Positions 20,014 through 31,104 of a stretch of DNA of 64,000 bases are shown piece by piece. The stretch's first letter is position 1; every line of letters begins with the position of its first letter. Position numbers and translations under genes: made by a program. The notes beneath the pieces were generated by a model. That model searched no databases. It was given only the letters and a program-made list of their open reading frames with translations, and had not been told where the DNA came from. This DNA is from Acanthosepion lycidas (taxonomy: Eukaryota; Mollusca; Cephalopoda; Sepiida; Sepiidae), in NCBI GenBank assembly GCA_963932145.1, contig OZ010581.1:85395979-85459978 (forward strand). Direction: 5' to 3'.

Positions 20014-21300
20014 CGTGACTGTCGATTGCTTGGTGAAAATACAAAAGGGAGTGTCAAGTGGAACCATCCGAAAAAGAAAGCTTTCTTCACTAAGAAAATG
20101 CACGATGACTCAAGCGATTCTAACGATTACGTTGTTGGACTTTTTGCACATCATGCGTTGTTGCCTAATGATAAAAAGATCAACTATATTGGGGACACTG
20201 GAGCAATATATCACATGTGTTATGATGTGAGGAAATTCATTAATTTCAGAAAATTGGATGTAGCAGAGGAAATAACCCTTGGCGACGGATTCTCAGTTGA
20301 GGCATTAGGAATAGGAACAATAGAAGTGAAAGTGAGTGTACCAGAGGGGAAACAACAAAGATGCAGGTTGTATGAGATTCTATATGTTCCCAAATTATCT
20401 TATAACTTATTAAGTGTATCTAGAGCTACTAAATCTGGAAAGACATGCATATTTACTGAATCAAGTTGTCAACTTTTGGATGACAAGCAGAAAGTGGTGG
20501 CTACAGGTTCAAAAATTGGGAACATATACTATTTAAACTGCAGTGAAGTACATGAAGCAGCCCATGCAGCAAGTACCTGCTTAGATAATAACACAAAAGA
20601 GGAGATTTGGCATAGATGTTTTGGCCACCTTGGAGCAAAGAATTTATAGAAACTAGTAAGGGACCAGCTTGTAACTGGCCTTGACTATGATGTAACCAAG
20701 GATATCAACTTTTGTGAGCCATGCTTGGATGGAAAACATCATCTTTCCTCGTTTCCAAAATCTGGTGGAAGGCGAGCCACCCAACTTCTCGGAATTGTAC
20801 ATAGCGATGTTTGTGGAAGGGTAGAGGCAAGATCGCTTGGTGGAGCTGAATATTTTGTCACATTTATTGACGATAAATCAAGATTTGTGTGGATATATCT
20901 GCACAAGAGAGATGTGTTGAAAAGGTTCATGGAATGGAAAACCATGGTGGAGAAATCCACTGGACATAATGTTAAGACTCTACGCACTGATAATGGTGGG
21001 GAGTACACTTCAAAAGAATTTGAAGATTATTTAAAGAAGGTGGGTATACGACATGAATATACTGTTCTTAAAACTCCAGAGCAAAATGGAGTAGCTGAAA
21101 GAATGAACCGAACATTAGGGGAAACAGTGTGAGCAATGTTGTTGGATTGAAAGCTGCCTAAGAAATTTTGGGCAGAGGCTTTATCCACTGCTTCATATGT
21201 TCGAAACCGGAGCTCAACAAATGCAATACAAGGTATGACGCCATATGAAGTATGGAAGGGCTACAAACCTAACGTGAACCATTTACGCATTTTTGGATGT
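20014..21300 (+). pseudogene. Copia Pol: protease and integrase
   Basis: After the Gag frameshift the frame reads into YIGDTGAIYHMC (about 20187-20222), the D(S/T)GA active site of the aspartic protease. The GAG-pre-integrase segment LYVPKLSYNLLSVSRATKSG and WHRCFGHLG follow, then CEPC, which completes the HHCC zinc finger. The integrase core has HSDVCG, RTDNGGEY and TPEQNGVAERMNRT, supplying the D, D and E residues. A stop at 20647, a TGA at 21130 after LGETV and a frameshift near 21290 break the frame. The core ends with MTPYEVWKGYKPNVNHLRIFG. Confidence 0.9.
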
Positions 21301-21775
21301 GATACCAAAGGATGAAAGATTTAAAATGGATTCCAAAGCAAAGAAAAGTATATTCCTCGGATATGGTATTGGTGTTAAGGGGTATAGACTCTATGATACA
21401 ATAAAATCAAGAGTATTCCATAGCAGAGATGTCATCTTCAACGAATCAGATTCAATAGCTGAACAGGGAAGAAAGGAAGTTCTAAACTGGTCACCAGTAG
21501 TAATTGAATATCAAGACAGCTGTGATGATGCTGACAACTCGCAAAAGGTGACAGGACCCCGAAGATCACCAAGGATTAAGAAAGCTCCAGATCAGTATGG
21601 TGAATGGGCCTACAGAGGACTACTTTTCGTTTTCGCATATGTAGATGATTTACTGATAGCCAGTAAAAACAAATCAGAACATTCTTCAAGTTTGTGACAA
21701 ATTTTCGAAAGACTTACAAAATATGGATTAAGAATCAATCCAGAAAAATGCCTGATTGGAGTTTGAATTACACCT
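21293..21775 (+). pseudogene. Copia-Gypsy chimeric reading frame
   Basis: The first ~100 codons are the Copia linker between integrase and RT: KSIFLGYGIGVKGYRLYD, SRVFHSRDVIF, then GPRRSPRIKKAPDQYGEWAY. The same open frame then reads RGLLFVFAYVDDLLIASKNK, the YVDD catalytic region of a Gypsy-type RT, and after a stop QIFERLTKYGLRINPEKC, which also belongs to Gypsy RT. The join is in frame at about 21610. Copia RT normally has a different sequence around its YVDD and would begin about 100 residues later. This is a fusion of two superfamilies, whether by template switching or by later insertion and deletion. Confidence 0.75.
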
Positions 21776-22574
21776 GTTCAAGAAAAGTTAATGCTATTTC
21801 CAACTTACCAATGCTAACTAACATCAGTCTGACAGCTTAGGCGTTTCGTCGGACGCTATGAAAACATATTCACACATGCACACATACACGTACGTACGAA
21901 ATTTTACAAACTACATTACATTATTACAAACATACGAAACTTTTCAAACTTCATTTCAAACTACGAATATTCAACTACAAGCAATAGAAACTTAATTACA
22001 AACATTACGAAACATTCAACTCTCCTAAAGCTAAAAGTTTATTCAGCATTTTCTCAGCTTTATAATTCTTTCAACTCTCTCACAATAAACATCTTGAGCG
22101 GCAAGTTTGTTGGGATTGCTATGAATTGAGCGTTCAATCAGAAGGTTTTTGTTTTAAGATGATGAGTTTGAAAGCATGTTCTTCATATTAATCACAACAA
22201 TATAAAGCATAGACGATACAAGTTGAATAAATCTCAAGGTAAAATGAACAAGAAACAACGGTAGATGTGATTTGAATTCAAATTTATCAAAAGGTAATTT
22301 AGAAAGTAAATGTGCGAGATTAAAGTAGGATTTGTTTTCTAATTCTTCCAGAGTTGTTTACCTTGTATTGTCTTTTGTTTGACTTTGGTTAAAATTATAA
22401 TTTCTATTTTAGTAGTTTAAAATAATACTTTTTATAAGAAAGCTGTAATGGGGTTTCTTTAGAGAGATAGAAAGATGTTGGTAATTGAGTCAGGAGTTGA
22501 GGCGCGAAAAGTTCTAAAGTCAAGATGTAGACACGCGTGGATCTGTGTGGAATCTTTCTGAAGGCGAATTACTG
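21776..22574. other. Unassigned spacer
   Basis: No coding motif. The stretch 21840-22010 is rich in short CAAAC/ACATAC repeats. It separates the Copia-Gypsy chimera from LINE copy B. Confidence 0.5.
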
Positions 22575-23399
22575 ACAATATTTATTACTGTAAAATCACA
22601 GCAAATGTGGCACAGGGCCAAAAAGGGGGTTGGGGAAAAGTACGGTCATCATTTGTCTTAATTTAAAACTTAGTTAGCCACAACCACTGACCCGATCATA
22701 CAAAACACTATTCCTATCACCAAAACAACACATTCGTACTTACCTTTCTTACGCCATCCACCAAAATACCTCAATGTCTCAATGAAAGTCCTAAATAGTC
22801 CCCCTATGTACAAATTATTGTCTGTGAGGGGAGGAGAATAAATAACAACAAGCTAAAAACACCCCAATGCTGTATATACAAAATGGTTATAAACTATTTC
22901 CAAGAAAATAAACAAAATCATGTTAGTAATAAAAAAAACCACAAACCATAAATGTGGCAGACATATCAGTTAACCAAACGAAATCGATGCAGGACTATGA
23001 AAATATAGGAAACATTCATTCCTTCAAAGCATTCACACAGGCACACACTCATTCATACACAACAAATACGAAAAAACACACACTCGAAACGAAAGGCGCC
23101 CCGCTTCCACCAGAGAACTGACATCACTGAGACCACCTATACGAGGGAGGGGATGGGGAGTTAAAATAAAGGGAAAAAAAGAGGGACAGAAATAAAAGGG
23201 GCCAATGAGCAAACACACCCTAGCTAAGTTTACCGAAAAAGGAAAGAAAAACTAAAAAAATCAAATACAAAAACTTTAACTAGCCTAAATCCACGGAAAG
23301 GTTGCCCAAGTTCAACCCAGAAAAACAATATCCTGGTGCCTAACCGGCATCAAAATGCTACTCCAGGTCAGCCCCTTTTACACTGCACATACGCGCAAG

Positions 23400-26300
23400 A
23401 TTCACCCACCTTTTGCCAAATTCTGATGAGGTGAGCCGCCGCCTTCCGTCCTAATCTTGACTTTATGCTGATGCTTAAAGAACAAGATCAGTTGGGAAGA
23501 AGTGAACTTCTCGCCCTCATAAAATTCCTTCTGACGCGTCGTCCAAATCACGATTCTCATAACACCTAGTAAGCAACAGAACACATAATGTTCAGCCTTC
23601 AGCACCACATTGCTACAAACAGAACTGGCCTCAAGGACAAAAAATTTTCCCTGCAGCATGCGAACCATGAGGCCTTCAACAAACTTGCACAAAAGCACAA
23701 CCAACTTGCAATGAAAGAAGGCGTGACCAATGGTCTCGACTTCCCCAGTACAGCGACGGCAGTTTGGATATTTCTCCAAGCCTGCTGAACAAAGTCTTTC
23801 TGCGACTTAGAGGGCCCCACGAATCACTAGCCAGGTGAGTGATGCCTCATCGTTATTGAGACATTTCAACCTAGGCGCCCAGGGCCATATTGAGAGAGCC
23901 TCCTGCTTCGTAAGACCGAGCTCGTCAATTAGATCATCCTGAACGTCCCCCTGATTAACAGTTGATACAATGCCCTACGAGACAACGCCCGGGCATTGGA
24001 GAAGCCATCCGATGCCCGTAAGAGGGTTTTCAGAGCACGACGACATTCGCGGTAGAAGGAGCATTCGGCTCGGGGTGTACGGCCGGCCTCTTCTTCGCAC
24101 GAGTGCACACTTCTCAGGGATGGGAAATGTTTACGGACGTCTTCTTTCCAGAAGGCGCCATCCTCATCCGATCCGCGACACATTCGGCCTAGAAAGTTGA
24201 TGCGAAGCATATATTGACGAATCTCAATGCTAGGCATGCCCAGACCGCCCTCTGAAGGCAACATATCTCGCGAGATACCATAGGGGCCTTGTCTCTCCAC
24301 AAGAAAGAGAACAAGAGCCTTACTAATAATATTAGTCTGGCATACGGGAGTGGAAATACAGAGTCGGTAAAGGAGAATCGGGTAGATGTATGAAACTGTG
24401 GATAATAAAAAAAAAAAAAGAAAAGAAAACAGCAACCAGTGAGTAAATTCAAGCTCTCCCAACTGGTATTCCAACTTCGAGTCGTTCCTTGAGTTCTGTC
24501 TCAAAATCACACTAACAGACTTTTCTAGCCGCCAACCGTGAACGTCACTCCAAGCACCCCCCCACTGGGAAAAATTGGTTACTTTTATATTTGTCCATAT
24601 ACCCATAATCTCTTGAGTCTTCATGCGACCCCATAATTCATTGCGTCCCTCTCCCATAATGCATTGTATCTTTATTGTATAAAAATGCAATGCAAGTCCC
24701 CCCTCATTCTTTTATGTTATCTGGCCGAGGACGGATTACGGCAGAGCGGTAAGTGCTTTTTTTCTCCCTCATTTCAATTGCAGTAGCATGCTAAGCAAAT
24801 ACGGGCTCTTTTTTGGCGAGGTCAAGGCAAGTGGCAACCAGTTGTGCTCGTCCCAGGTCCTGTCTCATCACGTCTGCCACAGAAACACATACTTCCGCCC
24901 TCCCCTTCAAGCCTTCTCCGAGACCACAGATTAACCGCGATCTCGGCCTTTCCTTGTACCTCCGACCAATTCATTTCCAACTGGAGATCAGGACCGAACC
25001 AGACGCCGAGTATCTTGATCGGCTCATCCGTCCAGAGGAAAGGTCCGGGATGAGAAACTCCCTTCCACGCACCCAACCGCAAGCCAACAGACTTATCGCG
25101 GTTGATCTTTGCCCCTGTCACCATCTCATATCCACTGATCTCTTTGCTAACTTCGTCAATCTCGGCTCTGCTCGACACAAGAATCGAAACGTCGTCAGCA
25201 TAGGCAGAATACCTGGTTGAGGTGGTAGCCCCAGGCAGGGAAATTCCGCGCAGGACTGGATTCGCCTTTAACTTGCGAAGGAATGGTTCCAACGCAAGAA
25301 CATAAAGCAAAGGTGAAAGCGGGCAACCTTGATGAATGGAGCGAGACAATACGAAAGGTTTCGATCTTACCTCATTCACCTACACCAGCGCACCGGGGGT
25401 CGCATACAAAAGTCGGATCCAGGAGCGAAATTCGGCTCCGAAACCGGCCGCCGAAAGGACAGCCTCCAGAAAACGATGGTCAACCCTATCGAAGGCCTTC
25501 GACTGATCTAAATTGATCAGCGCGGCTACACTGTCGACTTGTTCTAAGATCAAGCATACCATATGAAGGTTATCCTGAATAGTCCTGCTCTTCACAGCAC
25601 AATTCTGTTCAGGGCCAATCAGACTAGACAGGACAAGCTGCAAACGGTTGGCTAAGAACTTCACCAAAATCTTTAACTCGGTGTTTAACATGGTTGAAGG
25701 GCGAAAATTCCCTAACCCATCCCCATCGTTCTTGTCCTTACGCAGCAACTTGATCACACTCCTGGTGAAGCGTTTAGGTATACACCCCTGCTTCATCCAG
25801 TGGTTGAAAATCAGTTCAGCAAAGGAACAAAAACGGGCGACTGCCTCAAGTAAACTTCGTAGGGAAGACCATCTAGTCCGGAGACTTATCCAGGCCAACC
25901 TGCTTCAGCGCTTCCAAGATTTCCGATGGGACCCTCGCACCTAGCCACTTCAGCTACCTCGAGGCAGGGGAAGTCGGCTAAATAGGCGTCGAACTGAGCA
26001 CAGCTCAGACCAGGCTCCATGGCGAAAAGATCCTGAAAGTAATGCCGAAAGGGATCTATCTATATTGAGTCGACGACTAAAGTCGGCAGCAAACGTTCTA
26101 ATTTTGGATTTTAAATTATCCCACCAGGCGTTCCCCACAACCGCCACCGTCAATTCCCTCTGAATCATTAGTAGCAGCTGGTCCCGGAAACCCTGCTCAC
26201 CAAATAATGAACAGTTAAATTTCCAGTAACCAGCCATTCTAACCTTAGGCTTATCTAAGTTTACACGGACCCGGACAAGCCAATGATCCGTATAAACTAT

Positions 26301-26985
26301 ATAATGGAACCTTGGACACCCTAAGAGCCCTACGTCGACTCTCCTAACTAGGACTCAGTCGAGGTATCTCGCAAGCATCCCAGGATCCGAGTTGCCACTA
26401 TTTGTCCAAGTCCATGCTACCTCCCGAGGAATTTATCGACAAGATCAAACTCGTCGATAAAGTCCTGAAATGGTTTCACGTCCGGGTTGTTAGTACCCTG
26501 TTTTTGCCCTATACGATCTACATCGGGGTCAAGGACGGCATTCCAATCCCCCGCTAAAAGTACCCGACGAGATGTCGTCAAGTACGGCGCGATCTGCCGA
26601 AACAAAGCAGGCCGCTCAGCATGGTTATTGGGCGCATAAACCCAATGAGACGTAGAACCTTATCCTTTATGGTAACATCCAGCACGTAAAGTCTGCCCGC
26701 CGGATCCGCGAAAACAAGGGTACATGAGGCTTCAAAGACCTGCTCACTAGCCAAGAGACACCCTTCGAACGACTATCAAAACATGCTGAATAAAGGGCGA
26801 ACCCCTTAGACAGTATATCCTCACGATCATGAGAAGAAAACCGGGTCTCTTGCACACAACAAACATTCACCCCGAGGCGCTGAAGGTCACGAGAGAGCCT
26901 CGCCCTGCGAAACTCGGACCTCAGGGCCCGTACATTTAAACTAGCTAACCAGAGTGCCCTGATGAAAACAGATTAGGGTTGTAAT
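23400..26985 (-). pseudogene. LINE copy B ORF2: endonuclease-reverse transcriptase
   Basis: The frame starts near ASLNVRALRSEFRRARLSRD (about 26955) and continues VNVCCVQETRFSSHDRED, the APE endonuclease N-terminus. VLLAGDWNAVLDPDVDR (26565-26510) holds the GDWN active-site motif. RT motifs are LINLDQSKAFDRVDHRF (about 25520) and RYSAYADDVSILVSSRAEID (25215-25160), so the catalytic YADD is intact here. KINRDKSVGLRLGAW and ILGVWFGPDLQLEMNWSEV follow. The C-terminal knuckle reads CRRCTGEVETIGHAFFHC (23765-23710). Breaks occur between 26400 and 26240, at 25380, and at the insert near 24400-24870. Confidence 0.88.
24395..24870. other. Insert within LINE copy B ORF2
   Basis: Comparison with copies A and C shows that the RT-to-C-terminal linker is interrupted here. 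Coding resumes at YIYPILLYRL on the 24.4-kb side. The insert has a poly-A run at its left end (about 24408-24420), no coding sequence, and a TTTATTGTATAAAAATGCAA segment resembling the LINE 3' end. No target-site duplication could be read, so its identity and exact ends are open. Confidence 0.5.
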
Positions 26986-27114
26986 ACTGGTTTGAACATG
27001 GTAAGAGTCAGGATACCAACAGCTTCTCCCATACACCCATGGACTATCTCAGTCCTGATGGTACCGTCTTGGGAGATTCCGCCGATATCCCAAGGAAATG
27101 TTAGTTTTAGGGCT

Positions 27115-28498
27115 CTATACAGGGAGGGGGTGAACTAAAACCGAGACACTCCGTGCACAAAGTTTTGACAGTTGCTTCAATTGCTGGTTCTGTAATATGG
27201 CAATTGGCAAGGCCATTTTGTAGGACATAATGGCCTCGTCCAACATTGCCCAAACTTGCTTTGCACCAGTTCCCGTTCTGATGACAGTTAGCACCCTTTG
27301 GGCGAACGGGAAATTTTGAGGAACTTCGACATCTAAGTCAGCATATTGCATTATAGACAGAAGGTATTTTAAGTCTTTGATTCTATTTCCATAGTCACGG
27401 GCTCTCTCTGCCTGAGCTGTGGAAATTTTGCACACATCTTCACCCGTGTTAAAAATGTGTTTTTTTTTTTTTTTTCTTTCATTTTGAACTTGAGTGGGGC
27501 TTTTCTCCCGTTTTGAAGAGGGAGGAGGCATTTCAGTTTTTTTGACGGGGGAATGACAAGGGAGTATGCAGAGGGGTGTAGGGTGATCTTTGTTTAACAG
27601 GGGAAGGGCTGGGAGTATGAAGGGGGTGTAGAATGACCTGTTTTTATATGGACTGGGATCTCTGCTGAGAAGACGGCTTTTTGACGATGTAGATGGAAGG
27701 TAAGGTTTGTTTTTGGGTGAAGGTGCGGGCCAGGCAGAGGACGTGAAAGGAGTAGGATTTGTGTGATGAGATTTTGTCTGTTTAACTTCTTTTTTAGCTC
27801 TCTTATTTTTTCAGACTTTTCGTACCCCGGATCATATTTCTTTTGATTCTCCTGGAATTCTTGTTGAGAAGCCGGAGCATCGCCCTTAACGGTGCCAGAG
27901 GGAGTGGGGCTGTGCGTGCCTTTTGTCCTTGGGGCTTACCAGCCACCAGGCAATCCCTCTCCCCCTTCTCCGCAACTGCACTGGCAGTGGGCGAAGGCTC
28001 TTTGGGGAATGTGGTCTTTGATGTTATACCAACCGGAGGATTAACCGACCCGGTCCCGGAAGCTGGTACGCCCATTACAGGCGAGGCAGAAGGTAGAGAC
28101 GCGGTCAGAGGGGGATTTTGGTCTACTGGGGCTTGACTACCAGAGGCTTTCTTCTCTGGGCAGGAATAGGAGAGGTGACCAGTCTGTCCACACCTCCAGC
28201 ATACCGGTCTTCAGCCAGTTACAATAACCGTTAACTTCAAGCTTCTAACATCCAGACAGTTGGGGGTGGAGCGGATGGCTTCCTCGTCCAAGATAATATC
28301 AAAGCTCCACCCCCCGTTCAGGCTATCACAGAAGGCGCCCGGAATTTCGCCATACTGGGACATGAACGCAGCGAAGTGTTCCCCGATACCCTGAGGATGG
28401 ACCTCATATACTGTCACGGTGATCCTTCTGCGGCCTTCGTACTCCGTTCGGAAGATTAGTTCTTTCGTAATGAGCGTGGGTAACAGTACGTCCCACAT
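27115..28498 (-). pseudogene. LINE copy B ORF1: RNA-binding protein with CCHC knuckle
   Basis: From ATG 28498 the domain ITVTVYEVHPQGIGEHFAAF aligns with the TIYGVLVDIYPDGIGAFF block of copy A ORF1. A TGA at about 28212 interrupts just before RPVCWRCGQTGHLSYSC, a clean C-x2-C-x4-H-x4-C zinc knuckle. A Pro/Ser/Thr-rich disordered tail follows (28110-27560). The C-terminal block runs from KREKSPTQVQNERKKKKK to LKQLSKLCARSVSVLVHP (27530-27130), whose end matches copy A. The knuckle is better preserved than in copy A. Stops and frame changes make it non-functional. Confidence 0.82.
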
Positions 28499-28679
28499 GA
28501 AAAATTAGGCTCCCTTAACTATTCTAAGTGGCTTAAACCCCAAGGACTCTAGTGTCTTCAAACACTATGTTTTTCGTCGAGCGACAAATTTTGCGCGTAC
28601 GCTTATCGACGACGAAAACTGACAATTCTTTTTTCAATTTTCTTCAATTCTTGGGGGTCTTCTAAGAGTCCACCTTTTA

Positions 28680-29066
28680 CGACAAGGTGAGCGTAATTCT
28701 TAGTAGGCTCCAAGAAATCCACCAACTTGATAATACATTTCGGTGGGGACGACCAACAAGAGGGCGATTCCCAGTTTCGGTTAGGGATTTTGAGGCGAAT
28801 GCTATGGCCTCCTTGAATTAAGGCTGCTCCTAAGCTTCTAGACGATGCGTCAACTTTTATTATGGACTTCTTAAACGGGTCATGATCCTAGAGCAGCATT
28901 TCTTTGCATATTAGGTCCTTCATTTCTTGCAGCGACTTCTGGTGGCTAACGCCCCACTTGTAACTAACATCTTTTTCAAAAGTTCTTTAAGGTTTGCCGT
29001 AAGGTCAGAAAGCCTAGAAATGAATGGCGCCATTTAGGTGATGATTCCTAGTACCTACTGCAACTC
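28680..29066 (-). pseudogene. Gypsy RT connection and RNase H start
   Basis: It picks up after the insert with VLGIIT-like and LRELLKKDVSYKWG segments. SLQEMKDLICKEMLL, DPFKKSIIKVDASSRSLGAA and LIQGGHS follow. IKVDASSRSLGAALIQ is the first catalytic-Asp strand of RNase H. It is then replaced by unrelated residues. Confidence 0.8.
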
Positions 29067-29179
29067 TTTGTTTGTTTGTTTGTTTGTTTGGGTTTTATGG
29101 CATATCAACCACTGTGGGTTATTTAATGCCAAATCCAGTTTATATGAATTTTAAATGCCTATTTTGTATGGAATAAAAA

Positions 29180-29450
29180 ATGTATAGCTGGCAACATTAT
29201 TGTTTCAAAAAAACGTATAGCTGGCAACATTACTTTTTTACAAAAAAATGTATAGCTGGCAACATTACTTTTTTACAAAAAAACGTAGAGCTGGCAACAT
29301 TACTTTTTTACAAAAAAACGTAGAGCTGGCAACATTACTTTTTTACAAAAAAACTTAGAGCTTGCAACATTATTGTTTCAAAAACTTAGAGCTGGCAACA
29401 TTATTGTTTCAAAAACTTAGAGCTGGCAACATTATTTTTCTGAAAACATT
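29180..29450. repeat. Minisatellite, 31-35-bp units (about 8)
   Basis: Unit core GTAGAGCTGGCAACATTA followed by a T-run and CAAAAAAA. Five long units (35 bp) and three shorter ones (about 31 bp, with GTTTCAAAAAC) are seen. Non-coding. Confidence 0.85.
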
Positions 29451-29465
29451 ATCTGAGACCTTGTT

Positions 29466-29560
29466 GGATGCAGTTTATCGCCGTACCCAGGACGTGGATG
29501 TAGTTTATCATCATACCCAGGACGCGGATGTAGTTTACCGTCATACTCAGGACGCTTCTG
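29466..29560. repeat. Minisatellite, 30-bp units (3 copies)
   Basis: Three 30-bp units with core GTAGTTTATCATCATACCCA and GGACGCGGAT. The period is a multiple of three, so the minus frame stays open and encodes a decapeptide repeat ending KLHPRPGY. Coding is probably incidental. Confidence 0.85.
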
Positions 29561-29576
29561 CAACTCTGTAAAATTT

Positions 29577-30410
29577 GTTGGGCTGGGAAGTGATTTTATT
29601 ACCTCCACTTTTCTGGGATCTGGGTGTATCCTATTCTCGTCGAAAACTGCACCGAAGAATTTTACTTGCTTCTTGTTGACTACATTTGTCATTGTTTAAT
29701 GTGAGGTCTGCAGTCTGCGCTGTCTCCATCAATTTCTGTAAGTTCTGGTCATGCTCCTCTCTGGTTTTCCCATAGATTATCATATAATCAATCAACGCCA
29801 ATGCTCCAGTGCACTTCTCTATTATCATGCCCATCTTTTGTTAAAACACATCTTGTGGCATCCCGAGCCCGAAAGACATAAAGCAGTATCTTCCAAAGGG
29901 TGAACTGAATGTGCTTAGCAGCTGTTGCTCCTCGTCAAGATTGACAAACCAATATTCATTTTTTGCATTCAGCTTGGAGAAGAATTTAGCGCCGGTCAAT
30001 TTGTGCGTGAGCTCCTCCATGGTTGGGGTTTTGTGATGGCAACGCATGATGTCTTTATTTAGGTCTTTAGGGTCGAGACATAGTCGGAGTTTGCCATTAT
30101 TCTTGCGGATATATACAATGCTGCTAACCTAATCTCTGGGCTCACCGACCTTGTGGATTATTCCCTGGGACATCATTTCTTCTAGTTCCGCCTTGATTTC
30201 GTCCCTCATGTGGATGGGGTATTTCCTTGGTGCATTTACTATCGGATGGGCGTTTCGTCGAAGTACAATGTGGCACTCCCCTGCGAAGTGACCAATCCGA
30301 TCAAATTGTTCCGGGTATGCTTCTATCAGATCTTTAGCGGAATTGATTGGGGTGCAGTTTGGAGGAGTAACTGGGGCACCCATTGCAGAATTGGTTGACA
30401 CACACTTTGT
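29577..30410 (-). pseudogene. Gypsy reverse transcriptase
   Basis: Segments in order are HIVLRRNAHPIVNAPRKYPI (30290-30225), EELTHKLTGAKFFSKLNAKN (30018-29955), TFSSPFGRYCFMSFGLGMP (29900-29850) and ALALIDYMIIYGKTREEHDQ (29805-29740). FGAVFDENRIHPDPRKVEVI then runs to LPSPTNFTELQ, where the insert begins. The catalytic box expected as (V/I)DD reads IDY, so the second aspartate is lost and the enzyme is dead independent of the stops. Confidence 0.88.
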
Positions 30411-30637
30411 TTTCTGGATGGCACAGTGACCAGCTTCAAGTTCTTAAGGAAGAGTAATCCTAATACGGTAGGTCTGTTGGAGGTCACAACATAAAATTTG
30501 ATGTATCTCCATTCACACTTGTAGGCACATTGAATCTGTACGAATCTGTGTTTTGGGATACTGGATCCGTTGTAAGTCGTCAGTACTGTCGTTTCTGTTT
30601 GTGTTGTGTCGGGGAGTGGTTGTCCATTCCGGTCTAC

Positions 30638-30922
30638 CTATTCCAGAAATATCTGCTGGGATGTATGTAAGGAGGGTGTATTTCCCTCTGCACCTGTGTC
30701 CACCTTGGCTTTTAGGTTGTGTACGCCTTTTCTGTTTGGTAATATTATTATGTCCAGTGTGGCGAATGCTTCAGTCCGAGAGTTCTTTTTTCCGTGCCTT
30801 TCCATAGTATAGAAAGACATCTTCTCGAAACTGTCTTCTGACTTCTGACGCTGATTTTTATATGTATTGGGCTGTGCTGGGGCGGATTTCTGGCGTTTCT
30901 GGCTCTGTTTTCCGGTCGTCAA
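30638..30922 (-). pseudogene. Gypsy aspartic protease region
   Basis: The frame runs through a Lys/Gln-rich linker into NLKAKVDTGAEGNTPSLHTS. DTGA is the catalytic motif of retropepsins, which cleave the Gag-Pol polyprotein. A stop follows FLE. Downstream, KCEWRYIKFYVV and RPTVLGL match the flap and C-terminal part of the domain (30500-30440), in a partly open frame. Confidence 0.82.
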
Positions 30923-31104
30923 TAAAACTTGTATTTTTGCGTTTGAAGACTACAACTACAACCTTCTGCGAGTATTTTTGCAGGTAAAAACGTGCGATCC
31001 GGAAGTTCGTTTCTATCTCTATTTGTTCTAAAAACTTTCACCAAATCAATGCTGGGTTGCGTCTATCGGCCTCGTTTTCGAACGTCCATGAGTTATAACA
31101 TCGT

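Larger units (their letters stand above)
17816..21620 (+). mobile_element. Copia (Ty1-type) LTR retrotransposon, 3'-truncated
   Basis: It has a 5' LTR (17816-18051), a tRNA-Met-type primer site, gag, protease and integrase in Copia order. The Copia RT and RNase H that should follow are missing. At about 21610 the sequence switches to a Gypsy RT fragment, and no 3' LTR was found. Gag is interrupted by a minus-strand Gypsy LTR relic (18252-19413) with a GGCAT target duplication, so the Copia insertion is the older event. Stops and frameshifts show it is inactive. Confidence 0.88.
22575..28600 (-). mobile_element. Tx1/L1-type LINE, copy B (near full length, dead)
   Basis: Second near-complete copy, with the same order as copy A on minus: ORF1 (28498-27115), ORF2 (about 26985-23400) and a 3' UTR to about 22575. 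The 3' UTR closely matches copy C (AAACTTAGYTAGCCACAAYC) but not A, so B and C form a subfamily. Copy B carries an extra ~450-bp segment in ORF2 (about 24395-24870). Confidence 0.85.
29067..29576. mobile_element. SINE-like insert with (CAAA)n tail and two internal tandem arrays
   Basis: The segment is flanked by CTGCAACTCT at about 29057-29066 and 29564-29573, a 10-bp target duplication inside the Gypsy RT. Next to the left copy is (TTTG)n, which is a (CAAA)n 3' tail on minus, followed by GGTTTTATGGCATATCAACC, a non-coding body typical of invertebrate SINE/LINE tails. Then come an array of 31-35-bp units and an array of 30-bp units. The long direct repeat and tail indicate target-primed retrotransposition; the arrays probably expanded later or were carried in. 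Confidence 0.7.
28530..30960 (-). mobile_element. Gypsy-type LTR retrotransposon remnant (PR-RT-RH)
   Basis: The minus strand carries protease (30922-30638), RT (30401-29577) and the RNase H start (29060-28680), in Gypsy order. The RT is split by an insert at 29067-29576 that is flanked by CTGCAACTCT on both sides. No LTR was identified at either end. It belongs to the same group as the element at 37.8-41.7 kb (shared VLGIITYMAPF, VYGKTREEHDQNL). Confidence 0.85.

Noticed and set aside
24749-24786. Intron-like GGTAAGTGC...polypyrimidine...TTGCAG within LINE B insert
   Set aside because: Only about 35 nt between GT and AG, too short for a typical animal intron, and no coding exons on either side.
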